Source: an uncultured Fulvivirga sp.
GTDB taxonomy: Bacteria > Bacteroidota > Bacteroidia > Cytophagales > Cyclobacteriaceae
Length of the DNA: 64,000 bases
Direction: 5' to 3'
Assembly: GCA_947500555.1 (NCBI GenBank)
Contig: CANMSE010000002.1
Coordinates: forward strand, 1-64,000
In this document: piece by piece, positions 18,898 through 26,435 of the stretch
Numbering within the stretch: position 1 is the first letter of the stretch
How the letters are laid out: each line of letters begins with the position of its first letter
Notes under the pieces: model-generated
What the model was told of the DNA's origin: nothing
Database searches by the model: none
Seen by the model: the letters and a program-made list of their open reading frames with translations, nothing else
Made by a program: the position numbers and the translations under genes

Positions 18898-21465
18898 TCA
18901 GGTTTCATTTCTTAAAACCTCCAGTGGAGATTTTTTAATAATACCTCTAGTATTGAACCAGCCAACAAATGTTGTTAGAGCTATGAGAGCAATCAAAATA
19001 TAAATAAGACCCAAGTAGTCGGGTAGAAATACCACTTCGAATAAATATTTCGCTAACATCCAACCTGAAATAAGCGAAAGAGAAATACCAGTAATTCCAG
19101 CAAACAATCCAAGGTAGATATATTCTAGTATCGTCATCCCTACTATTTGCTTACCTGAAGCTCCTATAGTTCTGAGCAATACATTTTCTTTTAGCCTCAA
19201 GAACTTACTATTTATAACTGCTCCAGCAAGTACAACGAGTCCGGTAAGAAGGCTAAAAAGTGCCATAAACCTTATTACGAACGATACCTTATCAAAGAAT
19301 TCATTTATAGTTGATAGAACAAGGCTTAAGTCAATCAACGATACGTTTGAAAATAATGCGACAAGTTCTCGTTGATAATTGCTAGCCACTGATTGCGCAT
19401 CGATTCTAGTAGTCATCACATATATTTGGGGAGCTTGCTCCAGTACACCATTAGGAAAAACAAATATAAAATTCGGGGGGTCTTTTGGCCATTCCACATC
19501 CCTGATTCCACCCAAATAGGTCGTTATGGGAATGCCCTGAACATCAAAAGTTATAGTATCTCCAATCTCTAATTCCAAATTTTCATGCATGCCCTTGGAT
19601 ATAGTTACATAAATAGAATCGTTAGAGATATGTTGTATTTTTCCAGAATCGAGAGTTTCAGCGGAATGTAGAGAATCTCGATAAGTCACTCTATATTCTC
19701 TCGTAATTGCCCAGTTAGGAATAGCATCTGTAGTATCACGCTGTATCTGTCCAATATTCTTTCCATTAATCTCACTTATTCGGCAGGTTATTATGGGAAC
19801 TAGTTGATTTACTTCTAAATCGTTATCATTTGTTAATTTTATCACACCCTCACGTTGAGGAGGTTGAATATCAAAAAGAATAGTATTGGACTGATTACCA
19901 TTTCCAATGAACTCTACCTGATTGAGCAGGCTACTTTGAACAATATTCAGCGTAGCAATCAGAAACGCGCCTAAGCCTATAACTACTACCAAAACTAATG
20001 TCTGATTATTTGGTCTAAACAAGTTTGCCAAACTCTGCCTCCATATGAAGCCAAGTTTCGATGGAAAGTACTTTCTAACTGCCCAAACTAATCCACTCCC
20101 AAGGCCTGACAATGCCAAAAAAGCTAATACAATACCTGTAAAAAATGAAAGGCCAATAGTAAAGCTATCTGATTGATAGGTAGCAAATAACAGTGGAAAG
20201 GCTACTATAAGTCCAATTATCAATATTCTTGATTTAGAAAAGTTTCTTATCGGTTCAAACCCAGATCTAAGCACCGCAAGAGGGGGGATAAATCGAACTG
20301 CCAAGAGTGGCATTATTGAAAATAGTATCGCAATGACTAATCCTAAAAAAAGGCCTTCCAATACTGCAGACCAAGCTATTTTCAAATCCAATTCAAGAGG
20401 TATAAACTCTTGCATCAGGGCTGGAAGCACATATTGAATTGCCAGGCCTAGCAAAACACCTATTATACTACCTATAAATCCTACAAAAACAGCCTGAATG
20501 AAATAGATATTGAAAGCTTGCCAACCAGATGAGCCGATACATCTTAGAATCGCAACAGAATCGCGTTTCTCTTTGACATATATATGCACACTACTAGCAA
20601 CGCCAATGCACCCAAGTATAAGGGCTATAAATGCCAAAAGGTTAAAGAACTTATATAGATTTTGAAATCCTTCGCCAAGGTTCTCTTTACGACCCTCTAC
20701 TGTTTCCATCCAATGACCATACTTTTTGGCTATTGGTTTTAGCCTGTCAATGAATTCATTAGTTTCTAAATCTCCTCTTGTCTTAAAATAATACTTGTAA
20801 TCCACCCTACTCCCATATTGTACCAATCCCGTAGAGTCCAAATATTTCATATCAATATATACTGAAGGAGTAAAGGTAGATTGAATACCTCCCCCACCCG
20901 GTATTTTAGAAACCTCTCCAGCTACCTTAAATGTCATGTTACCCACTTTTATGGAGTCATCGCCACTTACATCATATTGCCCCATCAAGTTCTTGTCCAT
21001 CATGGCAAATGGCTGAGTTTGCATTAGCTCTGAAGCATTATCAGGTAATGTTTCTAATTCACCGTAAAATGGAAAATCTCCATCTATAGCAATGACCCTA
21101 ACAAGTCTTGCTCCGGGAGTGCTGGTCATAAACATGACCATGGAAGCCATATCGGCCTCTCTTGCCTTCACAGCATCAATGGAGTCAATGGTTGTCAGTA
21201 TTTCAGGTTCAAAAGCCTTGTTACCTCTTAATACAAAGTCAGCACCAAGAAGATCCTTGGCTTGATCATCAATACTACGTTGTAAGTTGATATTGAAAGA
21301 ATTGATTGCAACGAGTGCAGCTATTCCTATAATTATAGAAGAAACAAAAAGGAATAATCTACCAGGGTTAGTTCTGGCATCACGAAATGCCATTTTCCAA
21401 ACCCACGAATCGGTTAATAAGTTAAATCTATTTCGAACAACTTTGATCTTATATTCCATGATCAA
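18898..21465 (-). CDS. ABC transporter permease, FtsX/MacB type (YbbP-like)
   Basis: 855 residues with two FtsX-like halves. After a cytoplasmic start (MAFRDARTNPGRLFLF) there is a membrane segment, a large periplasmic MacB_PCD-like domain, three membrane segments around ASSVHIYVKEKRDSVAILRC, then a second periplasmic part and a final cluster near KFLRLKENVLLRTIGASGKQ. The repeated RDSVAILRCIGSS / ENVLLRTIGASG segments are the coupling helices that touch the ATPase. The length is close to E. coli YbbP. It overlaps the ATPase gene by 4 bases. The likely job is a mechanotransmission export or lipid-related function; the substrate is unknown. Confidence 0.92.
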   Translation of the reverse strand: MIMEYKIKVVRNRFNLLTDSWVWKMAFRDARTNPGRLFLFVSSIIIGIAALVAINSFNINLQRSIDDQAKDLLGADFVLRGNKAFEPEILTTIDSIDAVKAREADMASMVMFMTSTPGARLVRVIAIDGDFPFYGELETLPDNASELMQTQPFAMMDKNLMGQYDVSGDDSIKVGNMTFKVAGEVSKIPGGGGIQSTFTPSVYIDMKYLDSTGLVQYGSRVDYKYYFKTRGDLETNEFIDRLKPIAKKYGHWMETVEGRKENLGEGFQNLYKFFNLLAFIALILGCIGVASSVHIYVKEKRDSVAILRCIGSSGWQAFNIYFIQAVFVGFIGSIIGVLLGLAIQYVLPALMQEFIPLELDLKIAWSAVLEGLFLGLVIAILFSIMPLLAVRFIPPLAVLRSGFEPIRNFSKSRILIIGLIVAFPLLFATYQSDSFTIGLSFFTGIVLAFLALSGLGSGLVWAVRKYFPSKLGFIWRQSLANLFRPNNQTLVLVVVIGLGAFLIATLNIVQSSLLNQVEFIGNGNQSNTILFDIQPPQREGVIKLTNDNDLEVNQLVPIITCRISEINGKNIGQIQRDTTDAIPNWAITREYRVTYRDSLHSAETLDSGKIQHISNDSIYVTISKGMHENLELEIGDTITFDVQGIPITTYLGGIRDVEWPKDPPNFIFVFPNGVLEQAPQIYVMTTRIDAQSVASNYQRELVALFSNVSLIDLSLVLSTINEFFDKVSFVIRFMALFSLLTGLVVLAGAVINSKFLRLKENVLLRTIGASGKQIVGMTILEYIYLGLFAGITGISLSLISGWMLAKYLFEVVFLPDYLGLIYILIALIALTTFVGWFNTRGIIKKSPLEVLRNET

Positions 21466-22151
21466 ACAGGTGTTACTATTTGATCTTCTACTAACTTCCC
21501 TCCTTTTATTTTTAAGATACGATCTGTTTTAGAGGCTAATTCAAGATTATGGGTGACCATTACCAAAGTAGTACCTTGTTGTTTATTAAGATCAAAAATC
21601 AAATCTTCCACATATGAGGCTGTCTCTTCATCCAGGTTGCCAGTTGGCTCATCTGCAAACAAAATTTTGGGATCTGTAATAAAAGCCCTCGCTATGGCCA
21701 CTCGCTGTTGCTCACCACCTGACAGTTGGGAAGGATAATGAGAAATACGATCACCAAGACCCACCCTTGAAAGCAAATCTTTTCCTTTATTCAAATAATT
21801 CTTCTCCCCCCGTAACTCCAGAGGAACCGTTACATTTTCTATGGCGGTCAAAGTAGGCAGTAATTGAAAATTTTGAAAAATAAATCCAATATATTGATTG
21901 CGCGTGTATGCACGATCATCTTCATCTAACACGTTCAATTTGATACCATTCAGCGAAATAGTCCCATGAGTGGCAACATCAAGTCCTGCACACAGACCTA
22001 GAAGAGTAGTTTTACCACTACCTGACGGACCCACTATGGAAATACTTGAGCCTTCGGTAATACTAAACGATATATCATTTAGAACAGTAAGAGATCTTTT
22101 TGCCGAAGCAAAAATTTTAGTGATATTTTCAACAACTAATATTTCTGACAT
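21462..22151 (-). CDS. ABC transporter ATP-binding protein (YbbA/LolD-like)
   Basis: 229 residues with all ABC motifs: Walker A GPSGSGKTT, signature LSGGEQQRVAIARA, Walker B ILFADEPTGNLD with catalytic Glu, and a switch His in MVTHNLELA. Q-loop: GFIFQNFQLLPTLTA. It belongs to the MacB/LolD/FtsE group and pairs with the permease that follows it and overlaps its 3' end. The pair is divergent from a TesA-like esterase, the same neighbourhood as tesA-ybbA-ybbP in E. coli. Confidence 0.94.
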   Translation of the reverse strand: MSEILVVENITKIFASAKRSLTVLNDISFSITEGSSISIVGPSGSGKTTLLGLCAGLDVATHGTISLNGIKLNVLDEDDRAYTRNQYIGFIFQNFQLLPTLTAIENVTVPLELRGEKNYLNKGKDLLSRVGLGDRISHYPSQLSGGEQQRVAIARAFITDPKILFADEPTGNLDEETASYVEDLIFDLNKQQGTTLVMVTHNLELASKTDRILKIKGGKLVEDQIVTPV

Positions 22152-22217
22152 ATAAGTAGAACAAGGATTTTTATAAACCGTTTAAACCTAAATTACTTAC
22201 GTTTTAACGTTAAAGAA

Positions 22218-22225
22218 TAGTTTTG
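22218..22225 (+). promoter_or_regulatory. Candidate -7 box for the TesA-like gene
   Basis: TAGTTTTG matches TAnnTTTG and lies 60 bases before the preferred start in the divergent ybbA/tesA spacer. No matching -33 element is seen. Confidence 0.35.
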
Positions 22226-22284
22226 TTTACTTATTAACATATTTTTAAAATTTGATGGGCATATTTATTGCTCAAAGGTGTTAT

Positions 22285-22896
22285 ATGAGATTTATCGGTT
22301 ACATACTTCTGTCAATATCTACTATCTTTTTAGGGTTCAACTCTGAAAAGAAAACTATTCTTTTTTACGGGGACAGTTTGACTGCTGGTTATGGCCTATC
22401 CAAAGAGCAGGCATTTCCTGCCATTGTAGAGCGCAAGTTAAATGGGGTAAATGGAGAGGTAAAGGTTATTAATGCAGGACTAAGTGGAGAAACTACAGCT
22501 GGTGGACTAAATCGTTTAAGTTGGGTTTTGAAGGAGCCTGTAGATATTTTCATTCTAGAGCTTGGTGCAAATGACGGCCTGAGAGGATTACCCTTGGATC
22601 AAACAGAAAAAAACTTACAATTGATCATCGATGCAGTTAAAAAAGAAAACCCTACTGTAGAAATTGTAATTGCTGGTATGATGGTACCTCCGAATCTAGG
22701 GAAAGAATACACCAATAGATTTAAATCAATATTTCCTAAACTAGCTAAATCCAACAATGCTAAACTTATTCCCTTTCTATTAGATGGTGTTGCGGGAGAT
22801 GAAACTCTGAATCTTGCGGATGGCATCCACCCAAATCCAGAAGGTCATAAAATAGTTGCTGATAACGTTCTGAAGGTGTTAGAGACTATTCTTTGA
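22285..22896 (+). CDS. tesA: Secreted SGNH esterase/lysophospholipase, TesA-like
   Basis: 203 residues from the preferred ATG at 22285, which begins a clean signal peptide (MRFIGYILLSISTIFLGF). Longer forms from ATG 22255 or TTG 22252 would add a polar N-terminal stretch and are less likely. SGNH blocks are clear: FYGDSLTAGYGL (nucleophile Ser31), Gly in NAGLSGETTAGG, GANDGLRGL (Asn) and DGIHPNPEGH (Asp and His). Family members hydrolyse thioesters, esters and lysophospholipids in the periplasm. It is divergent from the ABC pair, as in E. coli. Confidence 0.9.
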   Translation: MRFIGYILLSISTIFLGFNSEKKTILFYGDSLTAGYGLSKEQAFPAIVERKLNGVNGEVKVINAGLSGETTAGGLNRLSWVLKEPVDIFILELGANDGLRGLPLDQTEKNLQLIIDAVKKENPTVEIVIAGMMVPPNLGKEYTNRFKSIFPKLAKSNNAKLIPFLLDGVAGDETLNLADGIHPNPEGHKIVADNVLKVLETIL

Positions 22897-22920
22897 GTTC
22901 ATTACAAATAGTCAATTATT

Positions 22921-22952
22921 TTTGAAGTAATTCAAATGAATTGATAGTTTTG
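22921..22952 (+). promoter_or_regulatory. Complete Bacteroidota promoter of tRNA-Cys
   Basis: TTTG at 22921-22924 and TAGTTTTG at 22945-22952 are separated by 20 bases, matching the TTTG-N19/20-TAnnTTTG promoter of Bacteroidota. The tRNA begins 16 bases after the -7 box. This is the cleanest promoter in the window. Confidence 0.75.
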
Positions 22953-22968
22953 CAACTTCAATAAACAT

Positions 22969-23039
22969 GGCGCTGTGGCCGAGTGGCTAGGCAGAGGTCT
23001 GCAAAACCTTCTACAGCGGTTCGAATCCGCTCAGCGCCT
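22969..23039 (+). tRNA. tRNA-Cys (GCA)
   Basis: A full cloverleaf can be folded. Acceptor strands GGCGCTG (22969-22975) and CAGCGCC (23032-23038) pair perfectly. The anticodon loop CTGCAAA carries GCA, the T arm has GGTTCGAATCC, and the discriminator is T73 as expected for cysteine tRNA. CCA is not encoded. The gene has its own promoter and terminator. Confidence 0.95.
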
Positions 23040-23042
23040 CTC

Positions 23043-23074
23043 AAAATCCTGATCAGTGAGATTAGGATTTTTTT
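23043..23074 (+). terminator. Intrinsic terminator after tRNA-Cys
   Basis: AATCCTGATC (23045-23054) pairs with GATTAGGATT (23060-23069) with one G-T wobble around the loop AGTGA, flanked by A residues on the left and a T run on the right. It lies 5 bases after the tRNA. Confidence 0.85.
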
Positions 23075-23076
23075 AT

Positions 23077-23760
23077 TTAGGACTGTTTTACTAAAAGGCT
23101 TCTTAATTTCTTAGGTTGTATACTCAAAAAACTCTGCACATCGTTCAAAGTATCTTCTTTATGAGTAGTTAGCTGCTCATACGTCAACTGAAGAATTGAA
23201 GATTCCTTAAATAAATTCAAACAAGTAAGCTTTTTAGATTCTTGCTGATTAGTAAATTCTTGTAGCTTTTCTTTTGAAAATTCCAAAGTAGTAGGTTGAG
23301 GAGACTCACTGGTAATTCTAACACTATCATTCCAATGGCCACTTTTTTGCGCCTTTAACCATGAGGTATACTGTTCCTGTTTATTCTTACGATAAATATG
23401 AATAACTGATACATCATTACTCTTTAAATACTGAATGAAATTCTCATTTTTTGATGAAAGACAGTCATCATAAAACAACTTAAAACCAACGGCCTTAATA
23501 TTTCTACCAACACGATTGAAAATATGTTTTTTAGGATGTTCAACTACATCAGAAACCCTTCTTAAGATTTCCCCTCTTGAAAGTACTTGAGGATGTGAAT
23601 TGAGGTAAGTATGTAGTAAAGTTGACCCTGTTCTGGGACCACAAAGTATTATGAACTTATTATAATCGTCATGAGCAGCTAACGCAGATGTAAGGAAATA
23701 TTTCTTTTTAAGTCCTAACCACATTAGAAAGTATGACCATGAATAACGCTTTTTATTCAT
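23077..23760 (-). CDS. Sulfotransferase-family protein
   Basis: 227 residues. FIILCGPRTGSTLLHTYLNSH (phosphate-binding loop at residues 41-50) is the 5'-phosphosulfate-binding motif of PAPS-dependent sulfotransferases, especially the Stf0-like group. VIHIYRKNKQEQYTSWLKA resembles the 3'-phosphate-binding Arg/Ser segment. QLTYEQLTTH is the usual late motif. The substrate (glycolipid, polysaccharide or other) is unknown. The gene stands alone between tRNA-Cys and trxA with no PAPS-synthesis gene in the window. Confidence 0.8.
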   Translation of the reverse strand: MNKKRYSWSYFLMWLGLKKKYFLTSALAAHDDYNKFIILCGPRTGSTLLHTYLNSHPQVLSRGEILRRVSDVVEHPKKHIFNRVGRNIKAVGFKLFYDDCLSSKNENFIQYLKSNDVSVIHIYRKNKQEQYTSWLKAQKSGHWNDSVRITSESPQPTTLEFSKEKLQEFTNQQESKKLTCLNLFKESSILQLTYEQLTTHKEDTLNDVQSFLSIQPKKLRSLLVKQS

Positions 23761-23843
23761 TTATTAGATGATATAAGTATCTTCTATGAGACAATTGATA
23801 ATAAATATGCATCAGAGCGATATCCCATAGAACCAAAAATGTT

Positions 23844-23851
23844 TAGATTTG
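23844..23851 (+). promoter_or_regulatory. Candidate -7 box of trxA
   Basis: TAGATTTG matches TAnnTTTG, 42 bases before the trxA ATG. It also argues against an in-frame upstream start for trxA at 23849, which would lie inside the box. Confidence 0.5.
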
Positions 23852-23893
23852 TGTTCTTTAATCAGAAAAAATTTTATACTAAATAAAGTAATA

Positions 23894-24217
23894 ATGAGCA
23901 ATGCAATAGAAATAACCGATGCTAATTTTGATGAAGTTGTAAAAGGCGACAAGCCTGTTTTAGTAGATTTTTGGGCAGAGTGGTGTGGACCTTGTAAAAT
24001 GATCGGTCCAGTTGTTGAAGAATTAGCAGGTGAATATGATGGCAAAGCAGTTATCGGAAAAATGAATGTTGACGAAAACCCAAACATTCCTGTTAAGTTT
24101 GGAATTAGAAGCATTCCTACACTTCTTGTATTCAAAGGTGGTGAGATTGTTGACAAGCAAGTTGGAGCTGTGCCTAAAGGTGTTTTAGCTCAAAAGCTAG
24201 ATGCTCAGTTGGCGTAA
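23894..24217 (+). CDS. trxA: Thioredoxin
   Basis: 107 residues from ATG 23894, the usual thioredoxin length. DFWAEWCGPCKMIGPVVEEL has the redox-active WCGPC, NVDENPNIP and the cis-Pro segment IRSIPTLLVFKGG follow. It is the cytosolic disulfide reductase for ribonucleotide reductase, peroxiredoxins and other partners. A 15-codon extension upstream is possible by frame but overlaps the promoter box, so the shorter form is used. It converges on the FKBP gene across a shared terminator. Confidence 0.97.
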   Translation: MSNAIEITDANFDEVVKGDKPVLVDFWAEWCGPCKMIGPVVEELAGEYDGKAVIGKMNVDENPNIPVKFGIRSIPTLLVFKGGEIVDKQVGAVPKGVLAQKLDAQLA

Positions 24218-24235
24218 TTAATAAATACCTCAAAA

Positions 24236-24273
24236 CAAAAAAGGACTAAATGAAATCATTTAGTCCTTTTTTG
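24236..24273. terminator. Bidirectional terminator between trxA and the FKBP gene
   Basis: An 18-bp near-continuous inverted repeat, CAAAAAAGGACTAAATGA (24236-24253) and its complement (24256-24273), with A-rich and T-rich flanks on opposite sides. It can terminate transcription from both convergent genes. Confidence 0.9.
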
Positions 24274-24297
24274 TTTTAATCAGTTCTTTTTAAGAGC

Positions 24298-24726
24298 CTA
24301 AGCTATTTCAACTAGCTCTATTTCAAAAGTCAAATCTCTACCCGCAAGAGGATGATTAGCATCCAACTCAACATTATCTTCTTCTACGTTTGAAATCACT
24401 ACTGGGACTGCTTGTCCACTAGGCTGCTGCATACTCAATTGTTGACCAACAGCAGGCTCCATATCTGGTGGTAATTGTGTTTTGGGCACAGATATGATCA
24501 TATCATCACTTTTAGGGCCATAGGCCTTATCAGAAGGTATATCTGCAGTTTTTTTATCTCCCACTTTCATTCCATGTACAGCACTATCAAAACCCGCAAT
24601 CATCATCCCCGCTCCAAGTTCAAATTCCAACGGCTCTCTTTCTACCGAAGAATCGAAAACCGTTCCGTCTTCTAATGTCCCTGTGTAATGCACTTTTACT
24701 TTGTCTCCTTTTTTAGCTTCAGACAT
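24298..24726 (-). CDS. FKBP-type peptidyl-prolyl isomerase, SlyD-like
   Basis: 142 residues. It starts KKGDKVKVHYTGTLEDGTVFDSS, has EFELGAGMMIAGFDSAVHGMKVGDKK, then an inserted chaperone-type flap, and ends DANHPLAGRDLTFEIELVEI. The order FKBP half, insert-in-flap, FKBP half is that of SlyD/FkpB, which catalyse prolyl isomerisation and act as chaperones. It lacks the His-rich metal tail of E. coli SlyD. A minus-strand -7 match lies upstream at 24778-24785. Confidence 0.93.
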   Translation of the reverse strand: MSEAKKGDKVKVHYTGTLEDGTVFDSSVEREPLEFELGAGMMIAGFDSAVHGMKVGDKKTADIPSDKAYGPKSDDMIISVPKTQLPPDMEPAVGQQLSMQQPSGQAVPVVISNVEEDNVELDANHPLAGRDLTFEIELVEIA

Positions 24727-24777
24727 AATCTCTTACTTATCTTTTGTTGTTAATTCTTCTTAATTATCAAAGGATTG

Positions 24778-24785
24778 CAAACTTA
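24778..24785 (-). promoter_or_regulatory. Candidate -7 box for the FKBP gene
   Basis: On the minus strand this reads TAAGTTTG, matching TAnnTTTG, 52 bases before the FKBP start. No -33 match at the right spacing. Confidence 0.4.
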
Positions 24786-24857
24786 GTTATTAACTAATCA
24801 AATAAAAACTCTAAATGAAAGTGTACCTTTTTGAATATACTGCATTATAAGGGTACT

Positions 24858-24954
24858 TCATTTCTAAACAATGTTTGAGAGACATTGTAGGCGGTAATAT
24901 TCGGCCGCAGGTTTTGACACCCTGCTGGCCGGATATTTTCTTTCTTAGAAATGA
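24858..24954 (+). ncRNA. Candidate structured RNA, three-way junction fold; strand uncertain
   Basis: Outer arms TCATTTCTAA (24858-24867) and TTAGAAATGA (24945-24954) are perfect 10-bp complements. They enclose two hairpins: ACAATGT/ACATTGT (24868-24874 with 24882-24888, 7-base loop) and a long stem of 24896-24911 with 24921-24937 (16 pairs, one wobble, one bulged T at 24926, 9-base loop). The nested design looks like an RNA rather than a protein site. It lies in the 355-base divergent gap between the FKBP gene (minus) and an ECF sigma gene (plus), so it could be a leader element of the sigma operon or a free small RNA. It does not match SRP RNA, 6S RNA or a riboswitch that I know. The rest of the gap (24727-24857 and 24955-25081) shows no gene. 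Confidence 0.5.
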
Positions 24955-25081
24955 TTAATTTTAATTGTAACTAACTGATTAAATCACCTTGATCTACAAT
25001 CGTCAGTATAATTATTACGCTCAACTGCATTATATAGCAAAGTGGATAAATTACTGGATACATTCTACGGTGGTAGATTTA

Positions 25082-25669
25082 ATGTCAAGTACTTATCATA
25101 AAACCAAAGAAGAGGTCAGTAAAGAGTTAGTACAAATAAAGAAAGCTCAAGAAGACCCAAAATATTTTGCCTCATTGTATATTAGGTATCATGACGAACT
25201 CTTTCTTTTTATTAACAAGCGAGTCGATAATCTTGATATTACAGCAGACCTTACATCCAGAGTATTTTTACAGTGTCTAAAGAACTTAAAAAAATTTAAG
25301 TACCAAGGTGTACCATTTTCTTCATGGCTGTACAGAATAGCTATTAATGAAGTCAATCAATTTTTTCGTAAAGAATCAAAGTTTACAAGATCAGTGAGTC
25401 TTGATGATAACCATATCAACACATTAATTCATGAAATTGATTACTCGCAAACACTAATTGATAGTCATGTACTTGTCTCAGTATTATTGGAACAATTAAC
25501 TGAACATGAAATTCAATTCATTGAACTACGTTTTTTTGAAAACAGATCATTTAAAGATATGGGCTACTTACTAGGCTTAACAGAGGTAAATGCTAAAATT
25601 AAAACGTATAGAATACTAAAAAAGCTGAAAAAGCTTTCTGAAAACATTAACTATAGTGATAATGACTAG
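25082..25669 (+). CDS. ECF-like RNA polymerase sigma factor
   Basis: 195 residues from ATG 25082. Region 2 is recognisable: YHDELFLFINKRV, the promoter-melting segment ITADLTSRVFLQCLKNLKKFKYQGVPFSSWLYRIAINEVNQFFRK. Region 4 is a helix-turn-helix, LTEHEIQFIELRFFENRSFKDMGYLLGLTEVNAKIKTYRILKKLKK. There is no region 1 or 3. An upstream TTG (24989) would add a Tyr/Ile-rich stretch unlike sigma factors, so ATG is preferred. It heads a tight three-gene cluster. Its target promoters are unknown. Confidence 0.88.
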   Translation: MSSTYHKTKEEVSKELVQIKKAQEDPKYFASLYIRYHDELFLFINKRVDNLDITADLTSRVFLQCLKNLKKFKYQGVPFSSWLYRIAINEVNQFFRKESKFTRSVSLDDNHINTLIHEIDYSQTLIDSHVLVSVLLEQLTEHEIQFIELRFFENRSFKDMGYLLGLTEVNAKIKTYRILKKLKKLSENINYSDND

Positions 25670-25895
25670 GTTAAAAGTTAAAATAAACAGAGAATATCCT
25701 CCCATTGAAACAATCCGCCAATATCAAGATTTTGGAGGCTTGATGCAGTGCCATAAAATGTATTATAGTACAGCCGGAATACGACATATGCTTTACAACG
25801 ATCGTAAAAAACTGATCTATATTGTCTTAATAATTATCTTCCTTCTGTTATTGTTATTTGCAGATGATGTTAGTGCCCAAGCTTTTATTATGTAA
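25662..25895 (+). CDS. Small single-span membrane protein of the sigma cluster
   Basis: 77 residues from ATG 25662, overlapping the sigma gene by 8 bases. A polar, positively charged N-terminal part of about 50 residues (TRLKVKINREYPPIETIRQY, DFGGLM, MLYNDRKK) leads to one very hydrophobic membrane span (LIYIVLIIIFLLLLLF) and a short tail. By the positive-inside rule the N-terminus is cytosolic. It is not recognised as a named family. The tight coupling to the sigma gene suggests an anti-sigma or membrane-tethering partner, but this is inference and it lacks the zinc-finger HxxxCxxC motif of ZAS anti-sigma factors. Confidence 0.7.
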   Translation: MTRLKVKINREYPPIETIRQYQDFGGLMQCHKMYYSTAGIRHMLYNDRKKLIYIVLIIIFLLLLLFADDVSAQAFIM

Positions 25896-26430
25896 AATCA
25901 CTTTTTGCTGCCTCGTGCATACCTGTATGGGGCAAGCAAGTAACATCTTAATTTATAACAAAGACTCATCTTTAACTAAGGAATTTGTTACAGAACTCTG
26001 CATCGCTGCAAGAAATAAAACCAGAACTAAGAAAGGACATTCATACCTTGAACAATTAATTAATAGAGCTATTCATACTTTTCAACAAGACTCAACTCAG
26101 CAGATATCAAGTCTAAAATGGCATAAAAAATTTGCCTCCCAATGCTGTTGTGAAAAAACTAAAACATTTGAAGAGGGCGATTTCATTAGACAAGTCGTTC
26201 AAAGTAATTTTCGAGAGTTCGCTAATATTATAGGTCCAAACAACAGATTATCACTGCATTTATCAAGTAAAGATCCGAGGGACGGGTTTAACATATTTGA
26301 ATATGTCAATTCAAAACGTATATCACTAGAAGAAAAACATAAAAACAAACGCTTTGAATTCCAGCAAGACGAAGAATGGAGAAATATCATGTTTTTTTAT
26401 TTTTTATTCTCCGAATTCAGCATTAATTAG
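25864..26430 (+). CDS. Secreted or periplasmic protein of unknown function
   Basis: About 188 residues from ATG 25864 (ATG 25867 is equally possible), overlapping the previous gene by 32 bases. The N-terminus MLVPKLLLCKITFCCLVHTCMGQ reads as a signal peptide. The mature part is Lys-, Gln- and Phe-rich with a triple Cys (QCCCEK) near the middle and an aromatic end (MFFYFLFSEFSIN). I recognise no domain. Because it overlaps the membrane-protein gene behind a sigma factor, it may be the periplasmic member of a signalling module. Confidence 0.65.
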   Translation: MMLVPKLLLCKITFCCLVHTCMGQASNILIYNKDSSLTKEFVTELCIAARNKTRTKKGHSYLEQLINRAIHTFQQDSTQQISSLKWHKKFASQCCCEKTKTFEEGDFIRQVVQSNFREFANIIGPNNRLSLHLSSKDPRDGFNIFEYVNSKRISLEEKHKNKRFEFQQDEEWRNIMFFYFLFSEFSIN

Positions 26431-26435
26431 AAGCT

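Noticed and set aside
23849..23893. Longer thioredoxin from 23849
   Set aside because: The extension overlaps a -7 box and has no similarity to thioredoxins; the ATG at 23894 gives the usual 107 residues.
24896..24937. Simple intrinsic terminator for the strong stem
   Set aside because: The stem is followed by a mixed TTTTCTTTCTT and there is no plus-strand gene before it that lacks a terminator. The outer 10-bp stem also argues for a larger fold. A terminator of a small RNA remains possible.
24989..25081. Longer sigma factor from TTG 24989
   Set aside because: The added residues are rich in Tyr, Trp and Ile and look like translated non-coding DNA; sigma region 2 fits the ATG at 25082.
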